From assembly GCF_036059255.1 (NCBI RefSeq), contig NZ_CP107947.1:6138001-6202000 (forward strand): a stretch of DNA of 64,000 nucleotides, read 5' to 3'. The stretch is from Micromonospora sp. NBC_00389 (GTDB lineage Bacteria; Actinomycetota; Actinomycetes; Mycobacteriales; Micromonosporaceae). Positions 42,295 to 55,200 of this stretch are shown here, one piece after another (the stretch's first letter is position 1; each line of letters begins with the position of its first letter). Position numbers and translations under genes: made by a program. The notes under the pieces were generated by a model, which was not told the DNA's origin, did no database searches, and saw only the letters and a list, made by a program, of their open reading frames with translations.

Positions 42295-45200
42295 TCACAC
42301 CCCGACCGGTACCCGCTCCTCCTCGCGCTGCGCGGCGCGGGCCGCCAGCCGACGTTCCCGCTCCTGCGCGCCGATCAGGTCGTCGGGCAGCGAGTCCGGC
42401 ACCTCCAGGTCGAAGCGGCGCAGCAGCCGGATCGCGAAGCCGCCCAGGGTGATGAGGAACAGCGCCGCGCCGAAGCAGACGTACGCGAAGCCGATGCCCC
42501 GGCCCGGGCCGGTGCCGATCACGGCGCCCACCGACCCGGCGAGCGCCCCGTCCGAGGCGAGCAGCGGCTCGAACAGGCTGGTCGCCGCCGGGGCGAGCAG
42601 CGCGAAGCCGATCGGCAGCGTCGACCAGGAGATGGTCTGGTTGAGGCTGAACACCCGGCCGTGGAAACGCTGCGGCACCTTGACCTGGACGATGGTGGCG
42701 TAGATGGACTGCGCGGTGGTCATCGACATGGCCAGCCAGAACGCCCCGACGCAGATCATCGCGACCGAGGCGTCCAGGCCGACCAGGACGCAGCCGAGCG
42801 CGGTGCCGAGGTTGCCGATCAGTACGCCGATCATGCGCCGGTGTCGGGGCCCGCCCCAGAGCGACATGAGCACGCCACCGGCGACCGCGCCGACCGCCTC
42901 GGCGAGAGCCACCTGGGCCACCTGCGTGGCGCTGCCGAAGGAGAGCACCAGCGGGGTGGTGAGCACCAGCGCGGGGGCCAGGAAGATGTTGCCCAGCGCG
43001 AAGTAGCCCAGCATCAGCCGGAAACCGCGGTGCCGCCACGAGTAGCGCAGGCCGTTGGCGATCGCCACCAGCAGCCGCTCCTTGGGCCGCCAGCCGAGCA
43101 GGTCGGGGAAGCGGACCAACGACAGGGTCACCACCGCGACCAGGTAGCTGACGACGTCCAGCAGCAGGATGCCCTTGAGGTCGATGGCGGCCAGCAGACC
43201 CGCGGCGAAGACCGGCATCAGCAGCATGCCGAAGCCGTTGGAGAGCTGGGTGATGCCCATCGCGTGCCCCAGGTAGCGCTTGGGCACCAGTTGCGGCACG
43301 GCCGACTGGAACGCGATGCGCTGGAACGACCCGGCCACCTGACTCAGCGCCACCAGGGCGTAGATGTGCCAGAGCGCCAGGTTGTCGGTCCAGAGCAGCG
43401 CGGCGAGCACGAGTTGGATCGAGCCGGCGCTGCAACTGGCGATCATCATGATCTTCCGCCGGCTGACCCGGTCGGTGATCGCGCCGGCCACCGGCAGCAT
43501 CAGCACCCCGCAGACCAGCGCGAGTGCCCAGAGCAGACCCAGGTTGGCCACCGAGCCGGTGCGGGTGAACAGCCAGATCGGCAGGGCGAACGCGGTCAGC
43601 GCGGAGCCGGTGGTGGAGACCAACTGCCCTGCGGTGACCGCCACGAACCGGGCCATGCTCGGGCGGACCACCGGCTGCTCCGGACCGGTGATGTCGTCGA
43701 CCCCGCGGGTGTCGGCCACCGCCCAGCCGGCGTCCTCACCGCGCGCCGCCGGGGTCAGGGCGGAGACGTCGCCGGCGGCGAGCGCCGGGTGCACCCGGGT
43801 GACGATCTCGGCCAACTCCTGCGCCCGGTACTTGAGGAAGAAGTGCCCGGCCTGGTCGAGCACGACCAGCGCCAGCCGGTCGCTGAGGAACTGCCACTCG
43901 GCGTACCGCTCGGTGTGGTAGTCGGTGACCGGGTCCTCCGAGCCGACCACCGAGATGATCGGGGCGCGCAGCTTCACCGCGCGCCGGTCGAGCAGGTCGG
44001 TGAAGTACTCCTCCGAGGCTCGGGAGTCGGCCCGCATGTTGCTGATGATCCGGTCAGCCTGCTCCGGGTCCAGCTCGTCGGTGTCCACCCCCATCGACTT
44101 TAGCCAGCTCGCGTAGTGCTTGTTGCTGCGCAGCTTCTCTAGTCGGGTGCGGACCGCCGCGAACAGTCCCTTCGGGCGGGCGAACGGGAACATCGCGCCG
44201 ATGTAGAGCGCGGTCAACTCCCGACCGGCGGCCTCCACCTTGCGCGCCACCTCGGCGACGATCGCGCTGCCGACGCCGCAGTGCCCGTACAGGGCGAGCG
44301 GACCCTCGACGCGCTCCAGGATCTCCTCGGCGACCCGGGTGGTCAGCTCGTCGAAGGGCAGCGCGTCCTCGGTGAGCCCCACGTCGTGGCCGGGGATGGC
44401 CAGTGACCACAGCGCATGCCCGGCCGGCAGCGCGTCCGCGAGGGGCTGGTAGACGATCGCGCTGCCGCCGCCGTACGGCACGCAGACGTAGGTGATCACC
44501 CGCTGCGCCGCCGGAATCGGCTTGGTCAGCTCGTAGAGCAGCCGGCGCGGCCCGTCGCCCTCGCCGCCGCCGGACATGAAGGTGGCCAGGTCGCGGATGG
44601 TCCGCTGCTGGAACAGGTCCATCACGCCGACCGGCCGCCCGCCGTGCTCGGCCTTGCGGATCCGGGCCACCACCTGGGTGGCGAGCATCGAGTGCCCACC
44701 CAGGTCGAAGAAGTCGTCGTCGATGCCGAGGGTGTCCACCCCGAGCACGTCGGACCAGATGCCGGCGAGCAGCCGCTCGGTGTCGTCGCGCGGCTCGACC
44801 AGCGCCACCGACGCGGCGCGGGTGACCACCGGCGCGGGCAGCGCCTTGCGGTCCAGCTTGCCGTTCGGGGTCAGCGGCAGCGCGTCCAGCGTGACGAACG
44901 CGGCCGGCACCATGTACTCGGGCAGGGTCTCCTTCAGCGCCGCCTTGACCGTGTCGTGCTCGGCCGCGCCGACCAGGTAGCCGGTGAGCCGCTTGTCGCC
45001 GGGGGCGTCCTCGCGGACCAGCACCACCGCCTCGGTCACCCCCGGCTGGGCGCGCAGCGCGCTCTCGATCTCGCCCAGCTCGATGCGCAGCCCGCGCAGC
45101 TTGACCTGGTGGTCGATCCGCCCGAGGAACTCCAGCACCCCGCCGGGCGGGCCGCCAGCGTCGCCGCCGCTCGGGGTCACGTCGGCCGGCGCGGCACCGG

Positions 45201-47880
45201 CCCGGTCGTCCGCCTCGCCGGGTACGCCGGGCGCGACCCGCCAGCGGGCCAGGTCGCCGGTGCGGTAGAGCCGGGCGCCCGGCTCGGCGGCGAACGGGTC
45301 GGGGACGAACCGCTCGGCGGTCAGAGCCGGCCGGCGGTGGTAGCCACGGGCCAGTCCGATGCCGCCGATGTGCAGCTCACCGGCGACGCCGACCGGGCAC
45401 GGGTTGCCCCGGGCGTCCAGCACGTGCAGCCGCAGGTTGCTGATCGGCGCGCCGATCGGCACGCTGGTCAACTCGGCCAGCAGCGCCGGGTCGCACGCCC
45501 ACGCGCTGACGTCGATCGCCGCCTCGGTCGGACCGTACAGATTGTGCAGACCGCAGCCGGGCAGCCGGGCGGTGAAGTCCCGGGCCGCGGCGACCGGCAA
45601 CTCCTCACCGCTGCAGATCACCCGGCGCAGCGCGGTGGCCGCCTCGACGCCGTCCTCGGCGAGGAAGACGGTGAGCATCGACGGTACGAAGTGGGCGGTG
45701 GTGACCCGCTCGGAGATCAGCAGGTCGCGCAGGTAGCCGGCGTCCTTGTGACCGCCCGGCTCGGCCAGTACCAGCCGGGCGCCCTCCCGCAGCGGCCAGA
45801 AGAACTCCCACACCGAGACGTCGAAGCTGGCCGGGGTCTTCTGCAGGACCGCGTCGTCGGCGCCGAGACGGTAGGTGCGCTGCATCCAGTCGAGGCGGTT
45901 GACGATGCCCCGGTGGGTGTTCGGCACGCCCTTGGGCCGGCCGGTGGAGCCGGAGGTGTAGATGACGTACGCCAGGTGGGCCGGGCCGGCTGTCGGCGTC
46001 GGGTCGGTGGCCGGCTGGTCGGCCCAGACCGACTCGTCGTCCAGGGCGAGCACGCTGGCGTCAGTCGCCGGCAGCACGTCGCGCAGGTGCTCCTGGACGA
46101 GCACCACCGGCGCGGCGGCGTCGGTGACCATGAAGGCCAGCCGGTCGGCCGGGTACTCCGGGTCCAGTGGCAGGTACGCGCCACCGGCCTTGAGTACGCC
46201 GAGCAGGCCGGCCACCAGCTCCACGGAGCGTTCCGCGCAGACCCCGACCAGGGTCTCCGGGCCTACTCCGCAGGCGCGCAGCCGGTGCGCGATCCGGTTC
46301 GCCGCCGCGTTCAGCTCGGCGTACGTCACCGAGCGGCCGGCGAACGTCAGCGCCACCGCGTCCGGCGTACGGGCGGCCCGCTCCTCGATCGGGGCGTGCA
46401 GGGTCTGCTGCCGGGGGAAGTCGCCGGCGGTGTCGTTCCACCCGGCGAGCAGCTCCCGCTCGGCGGGGGCGAGCAGATCCAGCGTGGAGACCGGCCGGTC
46501 CGGGACGGCGACCACGGCGCGCAGCAGGGTGGTCAGCCGGTGCGCCATCCGCTCGACGGTGGCCCGGGTGAACAGGTCGGTGTTGAAGACCAGCTTGCCC
46601 CAGAGCCCGTCGCCGGTCTCGACGGCGTGCAGCTCGAAGTCGAAGCGGGTGGCGCGCAGCTCCATCGGATGCCACTCGAAGCCGACCCCGGCGTCCTCGG
46701 CGACCCCGTCGAAGCGGCCCATCTCGTAGTTCTGCAGGACGAACATCGCCTGGAACACCGGTGAGCGGCTGACGTCGCGGGGCAGCCCCAGCTCGTGCAC
46801 CACCCGCGCGAACGGCACCTCGGCGTGCTCCAGCCCGTCCAGCACCGCGCGCCGGGTCCGCTCCAACAGCTCGGTGAAGGTCGGGTCGCCGGCCAGCTCG
46901 GCGCGCATCGGCAACATGTTGACGAACATGCCGACCACGTTCTCCAGCTCCGGTGCGGACCGGCCGGCCACCGACGCGCCGACCGCGAAGTCGTCCTGCC
47001 CGGAGTGCCGGGCCAGGAACACCTGGTACGCGGCGAGCAGCGTCATGAACAGCGTGCCGCCGTAGGAGCGGGTCAGCGCCCGCAGCCCATCGGTGGCGAC
47101 CCTGTCCACAGTGAACTCGACGAAGTCGCCCCGGTAGGTCTGGGTGGCCGGACGGGGCAGGTCCAGCGGCAACTCCAGCGGGGTGATCCCGGCCAGCCGC
47201 CCCTTCCACCAGTCCAGGTGCCGACGGGCGCCCGGACCGGCCAGCTCCCGCGCCTCCCAGACCGCGAAGTCGCCGTACTGCACCGGCAGGGCGGGCAGTT
47301 CCCCGTCGCGGTAGCCGGTGATCAGGTCGCGCAGCAGCACGTCCACCGACCAGCCGTCGCCGACGATGTGGTGCTGGCCGAGGAAGAGCACGTGCTCGGT
47401 CGGCGCCAGCCGGATCAGCAGAGCGCGCAGCAGCGGCCCGTTGGCCAGGTCGAACGGCTCCGCGGCGGCGTGGTCGACCAGCGCCTGAGCGGCGGCCTCG
47501 TCGACGGCGTCCAGCACGGTCAGCGGCACCTCGACCGCGTCGTCGAGCACCACGGTCGGCCGACCGTCGGAGTCGGCCGGGAACCGGGTGCGCAGGGACT
47601 CGTGCCGCCGGGTCAGGACAGCCAGCGCGCGGCGCAGCGCCGCGACATCGAGCGGGCCACGCACCCGCAGCGGCACCGCGATGTGGTACGCGGCCTCGCC
47701 AGGAGCGAGCTGGTCCATGAACCAGACCCGCTCCTGCGCGTACGACAGTGGCACCTCGGCGTCCGGCGGGCGGGGCGTGATCCGTTGCGCGGCGGGTGTA
47801 CCACCCGACCGGCGGCGCAGCCGTTGGGAGATCAGCGCCTGTCGGGCGGCGTCGCGGGCCGGATCCTTCACGTCGGTCAT
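42295..47880 (-). CDS. NRPS C-A-T-TE (Ser-type) with Cys-type thioesterase fused to an MFS transporter
   Basis: An 1,861-residue fusion. C domain at about 40-470 ([11 protein letters not shown], active HHxxxDG). A domain at about 495-1035 ([44 protein letters not shown]); the binding-pocket residues read D-V-W-H-I-S-L-I-D-K, the textbook Ser code. T domain at about 1040-1105 (DLGGHSMLA). Thioesterase at about 1140-1390: the nucleophile elbow is YGHCGVG, Cys in place of Ser (TGC codon), with Asp in [12 protein letters not shown] and His in [10 protein letters not shown]. From about 1405 to 1830 a full MFS transporter follows ([26 protein letters not shown]). This is the last module; it adds Ser, releases and probably exports the product. 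The start overlaps the previous NRPS stop (ATGA). Confidence 0.88.
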   Translation of the reverse strand: MTDVKDPARDAARQALISQRLRRRSGGTPAAQRITPRPPDAEVPLSYAQERVWFMDQLAPGEAAYHIAVPLRVRGPLDVAALRRALAVLTRRHESLRTRFPADSDGRPTVVLDDAVEVPLTVLDAVDEAAAQALVDHAAAEPFDLANGPLLRALLIRLAPTEHVLFLGQHHIVGDGWSVDVLLRDLITGYRDGELPALPVQYGDFAVWEARELAGPGARRHLDWWKGRLAGITPLELPLDLPRPATQTYRGDFVEFTVDRVATDGLRALTRSYGGTLFMTLLAAYQVFLARHSGQDDFAVGASVAGRSAPELENVVGMFVNMLPMRAELAGDPTFTELLERTRRAVLDGLEHAEVPFARVVHELGLPRDVSRSPVFQAMFVLQNYEMGRFDGVAEDAGVGFEWHPMELRATRFDFELHAVETGDGLWGKLVFNTDLFTRATVERMAHRLTTLLRAVVAVPDRPVSTLDLLAPAERELLAGWNDTAGDFPRQQTLHAPIEERAARTPDAVALTFAGRSVTYAELNAAANRIAHRLRACGVGPETLVGVCAERSVELVAGLLGVLKAGGAYLPLDPEYPADRLAFMVTDAAAPVVLVQEHLRDVLPATDASVLALDDESVWADQPATDPTPTAGPAHLAYVIYTSGSTGRPKGVPNTHRGIVNRLDWMQRTYRLGADDAVLQKTPASFDVSVWEFFWPLREGARLVLAEPGGHKDAGYLRDLLISERVTTAHFVPSMLTVFLAEDGVEAATALRRVICSGEELPVAAARDFTARLPGCGLHNLYGPTEAAIDVSAWACDPALLAELTSVPIGAPISNLRLHVLDARGNPCPVGVAGELHIGGIGLARGYHRRPALTAERFVPDPFAAEPGARLYRTGDLARWRVAPGVPGEADDRAGAAPADVTPSGGDAGGPPGGVLEFLGRIDHQVKLRGLRIELGEIESALRAQPGVTEAVVLVREDAPGDKRLTGYLVGAAEHDTVKAALKETLPEYMVPAAFVTLDALPLTPNGKLDRKALPAPVVTRAASVALVEPRDDTERLLAGIWSDVLGVDTLGIDDDFFDLGGHSMLATQVVARIRKAEHGGRPVGVMDLFQQRTIRDLATFMSGGGEGDGPRRLLYELTKPIPAAQRVITYVCVPYGGGSAIVYQPLADALPAGHALWSLAIPGHDVGLTEDALPFDELTTRVAEEILERVEGPLALYGHCGVGSAIVAEVARKVEAAGRELTALYIGAMFPFARPKGLFAAVRTRLEKLRSNKHYASWLKSMGVDTDELDPEQADRIISNMRADSRASEEYFTDLLDRRAVKLRAPIISVVGSEDPVTDYHTERYAEWQFLSDRLALVVLDQAGHFFLKYRAQELAEIVTRVHPALAAGDVSALTPAARGEDAGWAVADTRGVDDITGPEQPVVRPSMARFVAVTAGQLVSTTGSALTAFALPIWLFTRTGSVANLGLLWALALVCGVLMLPVAGAITDRVSRRKIMMIASCSAGSIQLVLAALLWTDNLALWHIYALVALSQVAGSFQRIAFQSAVPQLVPKRYLGHAMGITQLSNGFGMLLMPVFAAGLLAAIDLKGILLLDVVSYLVAVVTLSLVRFPDLLGWRPKERLLVAIANGLRYSWRHRGFRLMLGYFALGNIFLAPALVLTTPLVLSFGSATQVAQVALAEAVGAVAGGVLMSLWGGPRHRRMIGVLIGNLGTALGCVLVGLDASVAMICVGAFWLAMSMTTAQSIYATIVQVKVPQRFHGRVFSLNQTISWSTLPIGFALLAPAATSLFEPLLASDGALAGSVGAVIGTGPGRGIGFAYVCFGAALFLITLGGFAIRLLRRFDLEVPDSLPDDLIGAQERERRLAARAAQREEERVPVGV

Positions 47881-50800
47881 GACGGGGTGTCCTTCTCCGC
47901 CGCGAGCAGCGCGGCGACCTCGGTTTCGGAGAGCTCGTCCAGTTCGGCGGCGATCCGCTGCTCGATCTGGGCGGCCAGGTCGGCCACCACCGGGCTGCTG
48001 AACAGCGCCCGCATCGGCAACTCCACGTCCACCTCGGCGCGGATGCGGGCCATCGCCCGCATGCCGCGCAGCGAGTTGCCGCCGAGGGCGAAGAAGTCGT
48101 CGAGCGCGCCGACCTTCTCCAGTTGGAGGATCTCGGCGTAGACCTCGGCGACCAGCGCCTCGGCGTCGGTGCGCGGGGCGAGGAAACCGTCGGAGGTGGC
48201 GGCGGCCGGTGCCGGCAGCGCGGCGGTGTCCAGCTTGCCGTTCGGGGTCAGCGGCAGCGCGTCCAACCGGACGAACGCGTCGGGCACCAGGTGCGCGGGC
48301 AGCTCAAGGGCCAACTCGGCGGCGAGCGCCGTCTCGTCGACCGGGCCGACCAGGTAGCCGACCAGCGTCGGCTCGCCGGCGTCAGCGCGGACCACCACGG
48401 CCGCCGCGTCCACGTCCGGGCGGGCCCGCAGCACCGACTCGATCTCGCCCAGCTCGATCCGCATCCCCCGGATCTTGACCTGGTCGTCCCGGCGGCCCAG
48501 GTAGTCCAGCGTGCCGTCGGCCCGCCAGCGGGCCAGGTCACCGGTGCGGTACATCCGCTCCCCCGGCGGCCCGTACGGGCAGGGCAGGAATCGCTCGGCG
48601 GTGAGCGCCGGGCGGCGCAGGTAGCCCCGGGCCAGTTGCGCCCCGGCCACGTACAGCTCGCCGACCACGCCCGGCGGCACCGGGTTCAGCGCCGCGTCGA
48701 GCAGGTGGACCCGGGTGTTCCAGGTGGGCTGGCCGATCGGCACCGGCCCGGCGGGTACCGGGCTCCCGGGCGCGATCCGGGCCGCGACGCAGCCGACGGT
48801 GGCCTCGGTCGGGCCGTACTCGTTGATCACGGCCACCTCGGGGTGCGCCGCCCGCCAGCCGGCCAACTGCTCACCGGTCAGCGCCTCCCCACCGATCACC
48901 AGGTCGGTGGTGGGCGACAGCGCGCCGTCGAGCAGCGGCAGATGTCTGGGGGTGACCTTGAGGAAGGTCGGCGGCCCGCCGGCCCGGGCGGCCGGCGTGT
49001 CGATGCCGGCCAGCCGGACCGTGCCGCCGGCGGTGAGCGGGCCCAGCAGCCCGGTCACCGTCAGGTCGAACGAGACCGGCGAGTGCAGCAACGCGGTGCC
49101 GGCCAGGCCCGGGTAGGTGTCCCGGGCCCAGGCCAGGTACGCGGTGACCGCGCGGTGCTCGACCAGCACGCCCTTGGGTCGGCCGGTGGAACCGGAGGTG
49201 TAGAGCAGGTATGCCGGGTGCTCCGGGCGCAGCGGCGCCCGGCGGTCGTCGTCGGTGAGGTCGGCGTCGTCCAGGTCGGCGGCGGTCGCCGGGTCCAGCA
49301 CCAGTGCGTCGGCCGGGGCCAGCGCAGCCGTCTGCGCGGTGACCAGCACCAGCGTCGGCTCCGCGTCGGTCAGCAGATAGTTGATCCGGTTCGCCGGATA
49401 GCCGGTGTCCACCGGCAGGTACGCCGCGCCGGCCTTCAGCACCGCGAGGATGGCCACCAGCAGCTCCACCGAGCGGGGGAGCAGTAGCGCGACCCGGGTC
49501 TCCGGGCCGGCGCCACGGCCGACCAGCAGCCGGGCCAACCGGTTGGCCCGGGCGGCCAGCTCGGCGTAGCTCAGCTCCGTTCCGTCGCAGATCAGGGCGA
49601 CCGCGGCCGGGGTGGCGGCGGCCTGCCGCTCCACCTCGGCGACCAGGCTGCTCGGGGCCACCTCGCGGCCGGTGCCGGTCCAGGTGCGCAGCAGGTCGCG
49701 TTCGGCGTCGTCGAGCAGGGGCAACGCGGACAGCCGCGTCCCCGGGTCGGCGACAGCGGCGGTGAGCAGCCGCAGGTAGCGGGCGACGACCGTCTCGGCG
49801 GTGGCCCGGTCGAACAGGTCGGTGCGGTAGACCAGCCGGCTGGTGCCGCCGGTGATGTCGAAGGCCAGGTCGTCCTTGGTGGTGCCCAGCGGCACCGGGT
49901 CCAGGCCCGAGTCCGGGATGAGGTTCAGCGCGGTCTGGAACACCGGCTGCACCGACGGGTCGCGCTGCGGGGCGACCGCCTCGACGATCCGCTGAAACGG
50001 GACCTGCCCGTGCTCCATCGCGTCCACCAGGCCGGTACGCACCCGGCCGAGCAACTCGGTGACGGTCGGGTCTCCGGTCAGGTCGCAGCGCAGCGCCACC
50101 GGGTTGACGAACATGCCGATCAGCGGGGTCAGCTCGGTGGTGTCCCGGCCAGCGGTGGAGACGCCCACCACCACCTCGGGGTCGCCGGAGATCCGGGACA
50201 GCAGCGCGGCGAAGGCGGCCAGCAGCACCATGTACGGGGTGGCCGAGGTGCCGGAAGCGAGCTTCCCGACCCGATCCAGCAGCCCGTCGGGGAGGTCGAA
50301 GCGCACCTCGTCCCCGGCGAAGCCGAGCTGGGCGGGGCGCGGCCGGTCCAGTGGCAGGCCGGTCAGCGCCGGCGCGCCGGCCAGGTGGTCGCGCCAGAAG
50401 GCGAGCTGCCGGTCCAGCTCGTCGCCGGTGAGTTGGCCGCGCTGCCAGACGGCGAAGTCGGCGTACTGGATGGGCAGTTCCGGCACGTCGGCGGGCGCGC
50501 CGGTCAGCGCGGCCCGGGCGAACGCGGCCACCTCGGCGTCGAACAGCACGGCGGAGTGGCTGTCGAAGACCGCGTGGTGCACCACGAACTGCAACCCGAG
50601 CTGTTCGCCGGAGAAGCGGACCAGCCGGGCCCGCCACAGTGGCGGGGAGTCCAGCGGGATCGGGGTCCGGGCCAGCTCGGTCATGGTCTCAGCGTGGCGC
50701 CGCTCCTGCTCGTCGGCGGGCAGGCCGGTCAGGTCCAGCACCGGCAGCTCCAGCGGCTCGGCGGCCCGGACGACCTGCACCAGCGCGCCGTCGACCATCC

Positions 50801-50993
50801 GCAGGTGGGTACGAAGCGACTCGTGCCGCTCGACGACCTGGGCGAACACCTCGACGGCCTGGGCCACGGTGACGCCGGCCGGGAACCGCCACGGCGCCGA
50901 GACGTTGTAGACCGGCGAACCGGCGTCGAGCTGGTTGGCCGTCCACACCCGCTCCTGGGCGAAGGAGGCCGGGAAGGTCCACTCGCTGGTCAT
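47877..50993 (-). CDS. NRPS module C-A-T, Asn-type code
   Basis: A 1,038-residue single module. C domain at about 5-430 with VHHAVFDS (HHxxxD present, Gly replaced by Ser). A domain at about 455-930: [51 protein letters not shown]. The pocket residues read D-L-T-K-V-G-E-V-G-K, closest to the Asn code (DLTKLGEVGK); Asp is the second possibility (DLTKVGHIGK). T domain at about 945-1010 (ALGGNSLRG). It has no epimerase or methyltransferase. It accepts the chain from the PKS and adds the amino acid, which the SyrP-like hydroxylase probably oxidises. ATG at 50993. The end overlaps the terminal NRPS by 4 bases. Confidence 0.88.
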   Translation of the reverse strand: MTSEWTFPASFAQERVWTANQLDAGSPVYNVSAPWRFPAGVTVAQAVEVFAQVVERHESLRTHLRMVDGALVQVVRAAEPLELPVLDLTGLPADEQERRHAETMTELARTPIPLDSPPLWRARLVRFSGEQLGLQFVVHHAVFDSHSAVLFDAEVAAFARAALTGAPADVPELPIQYADFAVWQRGQLTGDELDRQLAFWRDHLAGAPALTGLPLDRPRPAQLGFAGDEVRFDLPDGLLDRVGKLASGTSATPYMVLLAAFAALLSRISGDPEVVVGVSTAGRDTTELTPLIGMFVNPVALRCDLTGDPTVTELLGRVRTGLVDAMEHGQVPFQRIVEAVAPQRDPSVQPVFQTALNLIPDSGLDPVPLGTTKDDLAFDITGGTSRLVYRTDLFDRATAETVVARYLRLLTAAVADPGTRLSALPLLDDAERDLLRTWTGTGREVAPSSLVAEVERQAAATPAAVALICDGTELSYAELAARANRLARLLVGRGAGPETRVALLLPRSVELLVAILAVLKAGAAYLPVDTGYPANRINYLLTDAEPTLVLVTAQTAALAPADALVLDPATAADLDDADLTDDDRRAPLRPEHPAYLLYTSGSTGRPKGVLVEHRAVTAYLAWARDTYPGLAGTALLHSPVSFDLTVTGLLGPLTAGGTVRLAGIDTPAARAGGPPTFLKVTPRHLPLLDGALSPTTDLVIGGEALTGEQLAGWRAAHPEVAVINEYGPTEATVGCVAARIAPGSPVPAGPVPIGQPTWNTRVHLLDAALNPVPPGVVGELYVAGAQLARGYLRRPALTAERFLPCPYGPPGERMYRTGDLARWRADGTLDYLGRRDDQVKIRGMRIELGEIESVLRARPDVDAAAVVVRADAGEPTLVGYLVGPVDETALAAELALELPAHLVPDAFVRLDALPLTPNGKLDTAALPAPAAATSDGFLAPRTDAEALVAEVYAEILQLEKVGALDDFFALGGNSLRGMRAMARIRAEVDVELPMRALFSSPVVADLAAQIEQRIAAELDELSETEVAALLAAEKDTPS

Positions 50994-51048
50994 CGTTGCT
51001 GCCTTCCGTTCGCGACTGCGGGGCTCCGCTTCGCTGCACTCCTCGCGC

Positions 51049-51237
51049 TCACTGGCTCGCCTCGCGAACCGAGCGGGGACGCATGTCGGTCCAGACGGTG
51101 TCGATGTGCGCCAGGCACTCCTCGCGGGTGCCGGCGAACCCAGCGTCGTGCCACCCCGCCGGGAGCTCCCGGTCGGCCGACCAGATCGAGTACTGCTCCT
51201 CGTCGTTGCGCACGACCAGGAATCGGGGTTCGGCCAT
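51049..51237 (-). CDS. MbtH-like protein
   Basis: A 62-residue MbtH-family protein: [49 protein letters not shown], with the conserved S-I-W, P-x-G-W, and the W-T-D-M-R-P end. MbtH proteins bind adenylation domains and are needed for their folding and activity. It should serve the A domains of this operon, especially the adjoining ones. ATG at 51237 overlaps the last base of the hydroxylase stop; 55 bases separate it from the C-A-T NRPS. Confidence 0.92.
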   Translation of the reverse strand: MAEPRFLVVRNDEEQYSIWSADRELPAGWHDAGFAGTREECLAHIDTVWTDMRPRSVREASQ

Positions 51238-52190
51238 CACTGTGCTCCATCGGTGTCGGGGGTGTGCGGTTCGGCCATCGCGACGGCGATCTTGCGAGGG
51301 CCGGTGAAGGGCTCCCGGCCGTGCGCGGCGGTCATGTTGTCGACCACCAGCACGTCGTCGCGCTGGTAGTCGAAGCGGACGCTGGCGGCCCGGTAGGCGG
51401 CGCGCAGGTGGTCCAGGACGTCGGCGGGGATCTCGCCGCCGTCGCCGTAGTAGGTGTTCGATGGCAGCCCGTCGGCGCCGAACATGGCCAGCAGCCCTTC
51501 CTGAAGGTCCTTGGCGAGGCTGCTCACGTGGAAGAAGGTGGCGTGGTTGAACCAGCGGGGAACGTCCGAGCCGGCCCGGTGGTGCACGGCGTCGCGGACC
51601 GCCCGGGTACGCAGCCCGTCGCGACCCACCCACTCCAGCGTGATCCGGTTGGCCGCCGCGTACGCCTCCACCTCGGCCCGGTCGTCGGTGCCGAACACGT
51701 GCTGCCAGTTGGCCCCGAAGTCCTCGTGGAAGTTGCGCATCAGCATCCAGCGGCGGCGGACGAACTCCTCCCGTACCGCCGGGTCGATCTCCCGGTAGAC
51801 CCGGCGGATGTCGGCCAGCGGGGTGGCGCCCAGCGTCTGCGGCGCCGTGATGCAGTAGAAGAACAGCGTCAACGGCCAACGGGCCTGGTACGAGTTCTCG
51901 TTGTGCAGGAAGATCTCCTCGTCCGGCGGGTAGTCGGTCGAGGTGTACACCCGGCCCTTGATGGCGTGCCGTGGTGAGGACCGCTCGGTGTAGGTCAGCG
52001 GCTCACCGGACAGTGCCCGGACCACCCGGTCGAAGCCGTCGACTCCGCCCACGTCGAAGCCGCGGAACAACAACCCACCCTGCTCGGCCAGGGTGGCCCG
52101 CAGCTCGGCGCGGCGCTCGGTGATCAGCTCGGTCAGCGCCCGGCCGTCGGATTCGACGACGACGGGCAGCGTGGCGATCGTGTCGCTCAT
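51237..52190 (-). CDS. TauD/TfdA-family hydroxylase, SyrP-like
   Basis: A 317-residue Fe(II)/2-oxoglutarate oxygenase. The metal motif is HNENSY (His-x-Glu variant, about residue 110), with the distal His in VVDNMTAAHGREPF and Arg in FTGPRKIAVAM for 2-oxoglutarate. LLFRGF, YTERSSPRHAIKGRVYTSTDYPPDEEIFLHNE and WPLTLFFYC are typical of the SyrP-like group, which hydroxylates Asp or Asn tethered to a carrier domain at the beta position. It lies directly upstream of MbtH and the Asn-type module, so beta-hydroxylation of that residue is the likely role. CAGGAG precedes the ATG at 52190. Confidence 0.87.
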   Translation of the reverse strand: MSDTIATLPVVVESDGRALTELITERRAELRATLAEQGGLLFRGFDVGGVDGFDRVVRALSGEPLTYTERSSPRHAIKGRVYTSTDYPPDEEIFLHNENSYQARWPLTLFFYCITAPQTLGATPLADIRRVYREIDPAVREEFVRRRWMLMRNFHEDFGANWQHVFGTDDRAEVEAYAAANRITLEWVGRDGLRTRAVRDAVHHRAGSDVPRWFNHATFFHVSSLAKDLQEGLLAMFGADGLPSNTYYGDGGEIPADVLDHLRAAYRAASVRFDYQRDDVLVVDNMTAAHGREPFTGPRKIAVAMAEPHTPDTDGAQ

Positions 52191-52213
52191 TGCTCTCTAC
52201 TCCTGATTTCTCG

Positions 52214-55200
52214 TCACGCGCGGGGCAGTCGCGGAATGGCGGGGATCGGCGCCGGGCTGGCCGGCTCGTCGGTGGTGGTGGCGCGCAGTTCCTCGATCCG
52301 GGCGGCCAGCCCGGCCACGGTGGGGGTCTCGAAGAGGCTGCGCATCGGCAGTCGTACCCCGGTCGCCCTGCGCATCGCCGCGATCAGCTGCACCGCGACC
52401 AGGGAGTTGCCGCCCAGGGCGAAGAAGTCGTCGTCGATGCCGACCTCGGCAACCCCGAGCCCGTCCTGCCACACGCGGGCGATGGTCATCTCCAGCTCGG
52501 TGCCCGGTGCGGCGCTGCCGTCGCCGGACGGGGTCGGGGCGGCGACCGCGTCGTCCCCGGCGAGGTTGTCGGTGGTGACCCGGCCGGCACGGCGGCGGAT
52601 GTCGTCGACCGTCCGGGTGGCGATGACCACCTGGGCGCCGAGGCCGGCGGTGAGGCTGCGGCGGAACGCCTCCGCACCGTCCACCGGGCGGATGTCCTCG
52701 GTCGAGATCGGCGCACCCGCCCCGGAATCCGCGGTGGACGGTCCGGCCAGGCCACCGGTGACCGCACCCTGGTCCACCCGGCGCAGCACGAAGTCGCTGA
52801 TCGCGACCAGCTCCCGGCCGTCCGGGTCGCGCAGCGACAGATCGGCGGCGACCACCTCGTCGGTGCCGCCGGACCGGTGCCGCAGCTCGCTGGTGAACCG
52901 TGCCGGCAGCGTGTCGCGCACCACGATCCGGCCGTACGACAGCGGCAGGTAGGTGCCGCTGCCCTGACCCCGGCCGAACGCGGTCGCCACGTCCAGCAGC
53001 GCCGGGTGCAGCCCCCAGGCGGGCAGGTCACCGACGGCCGCGGCGGGCGCCTCGACCACCGCGAGTTCGGTGCCGTCGGCCAGGTGGTGCTCGCCCAGCG
53101 CCGCCCAGCGCGGCCCGAAGGTGAGCATGCTGGTCCGCCCCCGACCGAACGACGCGTCGTCGTCCACCCGTCGTCCGGCCGGGATCGCCGGGTGGGCCGG
53201 CGGGGCCGGCTCGTCCGTCCAGCCGGCCGAGCCGCGCACGTGGGTACGCAGTCGACCGCCGGCGAGACTCCGCACCGCGAAGTCGGTGCCGCCGTCGTCG
53301 GCCGGCGTCAGCTCCACCCGGTACTGGGCGATTGTGCCGTCGGGCACCGCGAACGGCTCCAGGAAGACCACATCGCGCAGCTCCACGGCGGCGCCCGGGC
53401 CGGGCGCGGGCAGCGCGGCGGCCACCGCGGCCCGCACCGACTCCAGGTGGGCGGTGCCCGGTATCACCGGCACGCCGCCGATCCGGTGCTCGTCGAGCAG
53501 CCAGTGGGTGTTGGCGGAGACCAGGCCGTGCAGCACGGTCTCCGCCGGCCCGGTGACCTTCGTGGTGAGCACCGGGTGGTCGACGGCGCTGGTGACCGTG
53601 TCGCGGCCGGCCGCCCGGAACCCGGTCGGCACGGCGGTCTCCACCGCCATGCCCACCTCGGCCCAGCCGCCCCAGTTCTGCGACAGCACCGGGGCCCGCC
53701 AGCCCGCGCCGGAGCGGGCGTGCGCGTCCAGGAACGCGTTCGCGGCGCAGTAGTCGATTTGCCCGAAGCCGCCGACCAACCCGGTGATGGACGAGCAGAG
53801 CACCACGAAGTCCAGCGGCAGGTCGCCGAAGACCTGGGCGAGGGCGAGGGTGCCGGCGAGCTTCGGGGCGAGCACCCGCTCGGCCTCGGCCCGTTCCTTC
53901 ACCTCGGCCATCCCGCCGCCGGGCAGGCCGGCCGCGTGCACGATGCCGTCGATGCCGCCGTACGCGGAGGTCGCGGCGTCGCGGACCCGGCTCAGGTCGG
54001 CCGGGTCGGTGACGTCGGCGGCGAGCACCAGCACCTCGGCGCCGGCGGCCTCCATCCGTCGGATCGCCGCGATGGCCCGACCGGCCCGGTCGTCGCCGTG
54101 CACGGCGAGGTGATCGTCCCAGCGCTCCCGCTCCGGCAGCCCGGATCGGGCCAGCAGCACCAGCTTCGCCCGGGCCCGGGTGGCGAAGTCCTCGGCCAGG
54201 GTGATGCCGATGCCGCCGAGACCACCGGTGATCACGTACCGGCCGCCGTCGCGCAGTGCGCCCGGATCCCCCTCGGCGTCGATCGTCACCTGCTCGACGC
54301 CGGCCACCCAGCGACGGCCGCCGCGCAGGGCCACCTCCGGTTCCCGGGGACGACGCAGCTCGGCGACCACCGCCGTGGCGTCGTCGTCGGTCGGGTCGGC
54401 GTCGACCAGCCGGACGGCCAGACCGGGCAGCTCGGCGGCGAGCACCCGGACCAGTCCAGCCAGCGTGGCGTGCTCGGGGCGGCGCAGGTCGTCGCCGCGT
54501 ACGTCGCCGGTGCCGGCGGTGACCAGGTCCAGCGCGAGCCCGCTCTCGTCGCCGGTCAAGCCGGCGCCGGCGAGCGCCTGCACCAAGTGCAGGGCGCTGA
54601 AGAAGCCCAGCTCCTGGGCGGCCCAGGTGGCCGCGATGTCGGTGCCGGTCGGCGCGCCGTCCAGGGTGAACGCGTGCACCAGCCGCGTCGGCGATCCACC
54701 GTCGGCGGTGAGCGCGGCGACCAGCGCGTCGTGGTCGGCGCGCGCGCCGGGGCGCAACCGGTAGCCGCCGTCGGCGGCGGCGAAGGAGTCGCCGGGGCGT
54801 ACCGGCACCGGGTCGGCGCCGGCTGCCCGCAGGCCGGCGAGCAGCGCGTCGGCGCGCGGACCCGCGGTCAGCACCAGGCAGCGGCCCAACGGCCCGGCCG
54901 GCGGCAGCGGCGCGGCCTGCCGCCAGACCGGCACCGCGAACCACTCGGGCAGCGGGCGCGGACCGGACTCCACCGGGGCTGCCGCGACCGGCTCCTCCCG
55001 GTCCGGGTCGATCCAGTACCGGCGGCGCTCGAACGGGTAGCTGGGCAGCGGCACCCGGCGGGCCGTCGGGTCGGCGTCGACGCGTACCGGCAGGCCGGCG
55101 CACCAGAGCGTGGCGGCAGTGCCGAGCAGCGTCGCGAGGTCGCCGGTGCTCTCCCCGGCGCCGGGCAGGCTGCCCAGCGGGGTGAGCGCGCGCTGCTCCG

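Noticed and set aside
43364..43921. Plus-strand open frames inside the NRPS/PKS operon (for example 52190-55618 and 55772-57592)
   Set aside because: Long antisense frames are expected in very GC-rich DNA; their translations show no domain and mirror the minus-strand codon bias.
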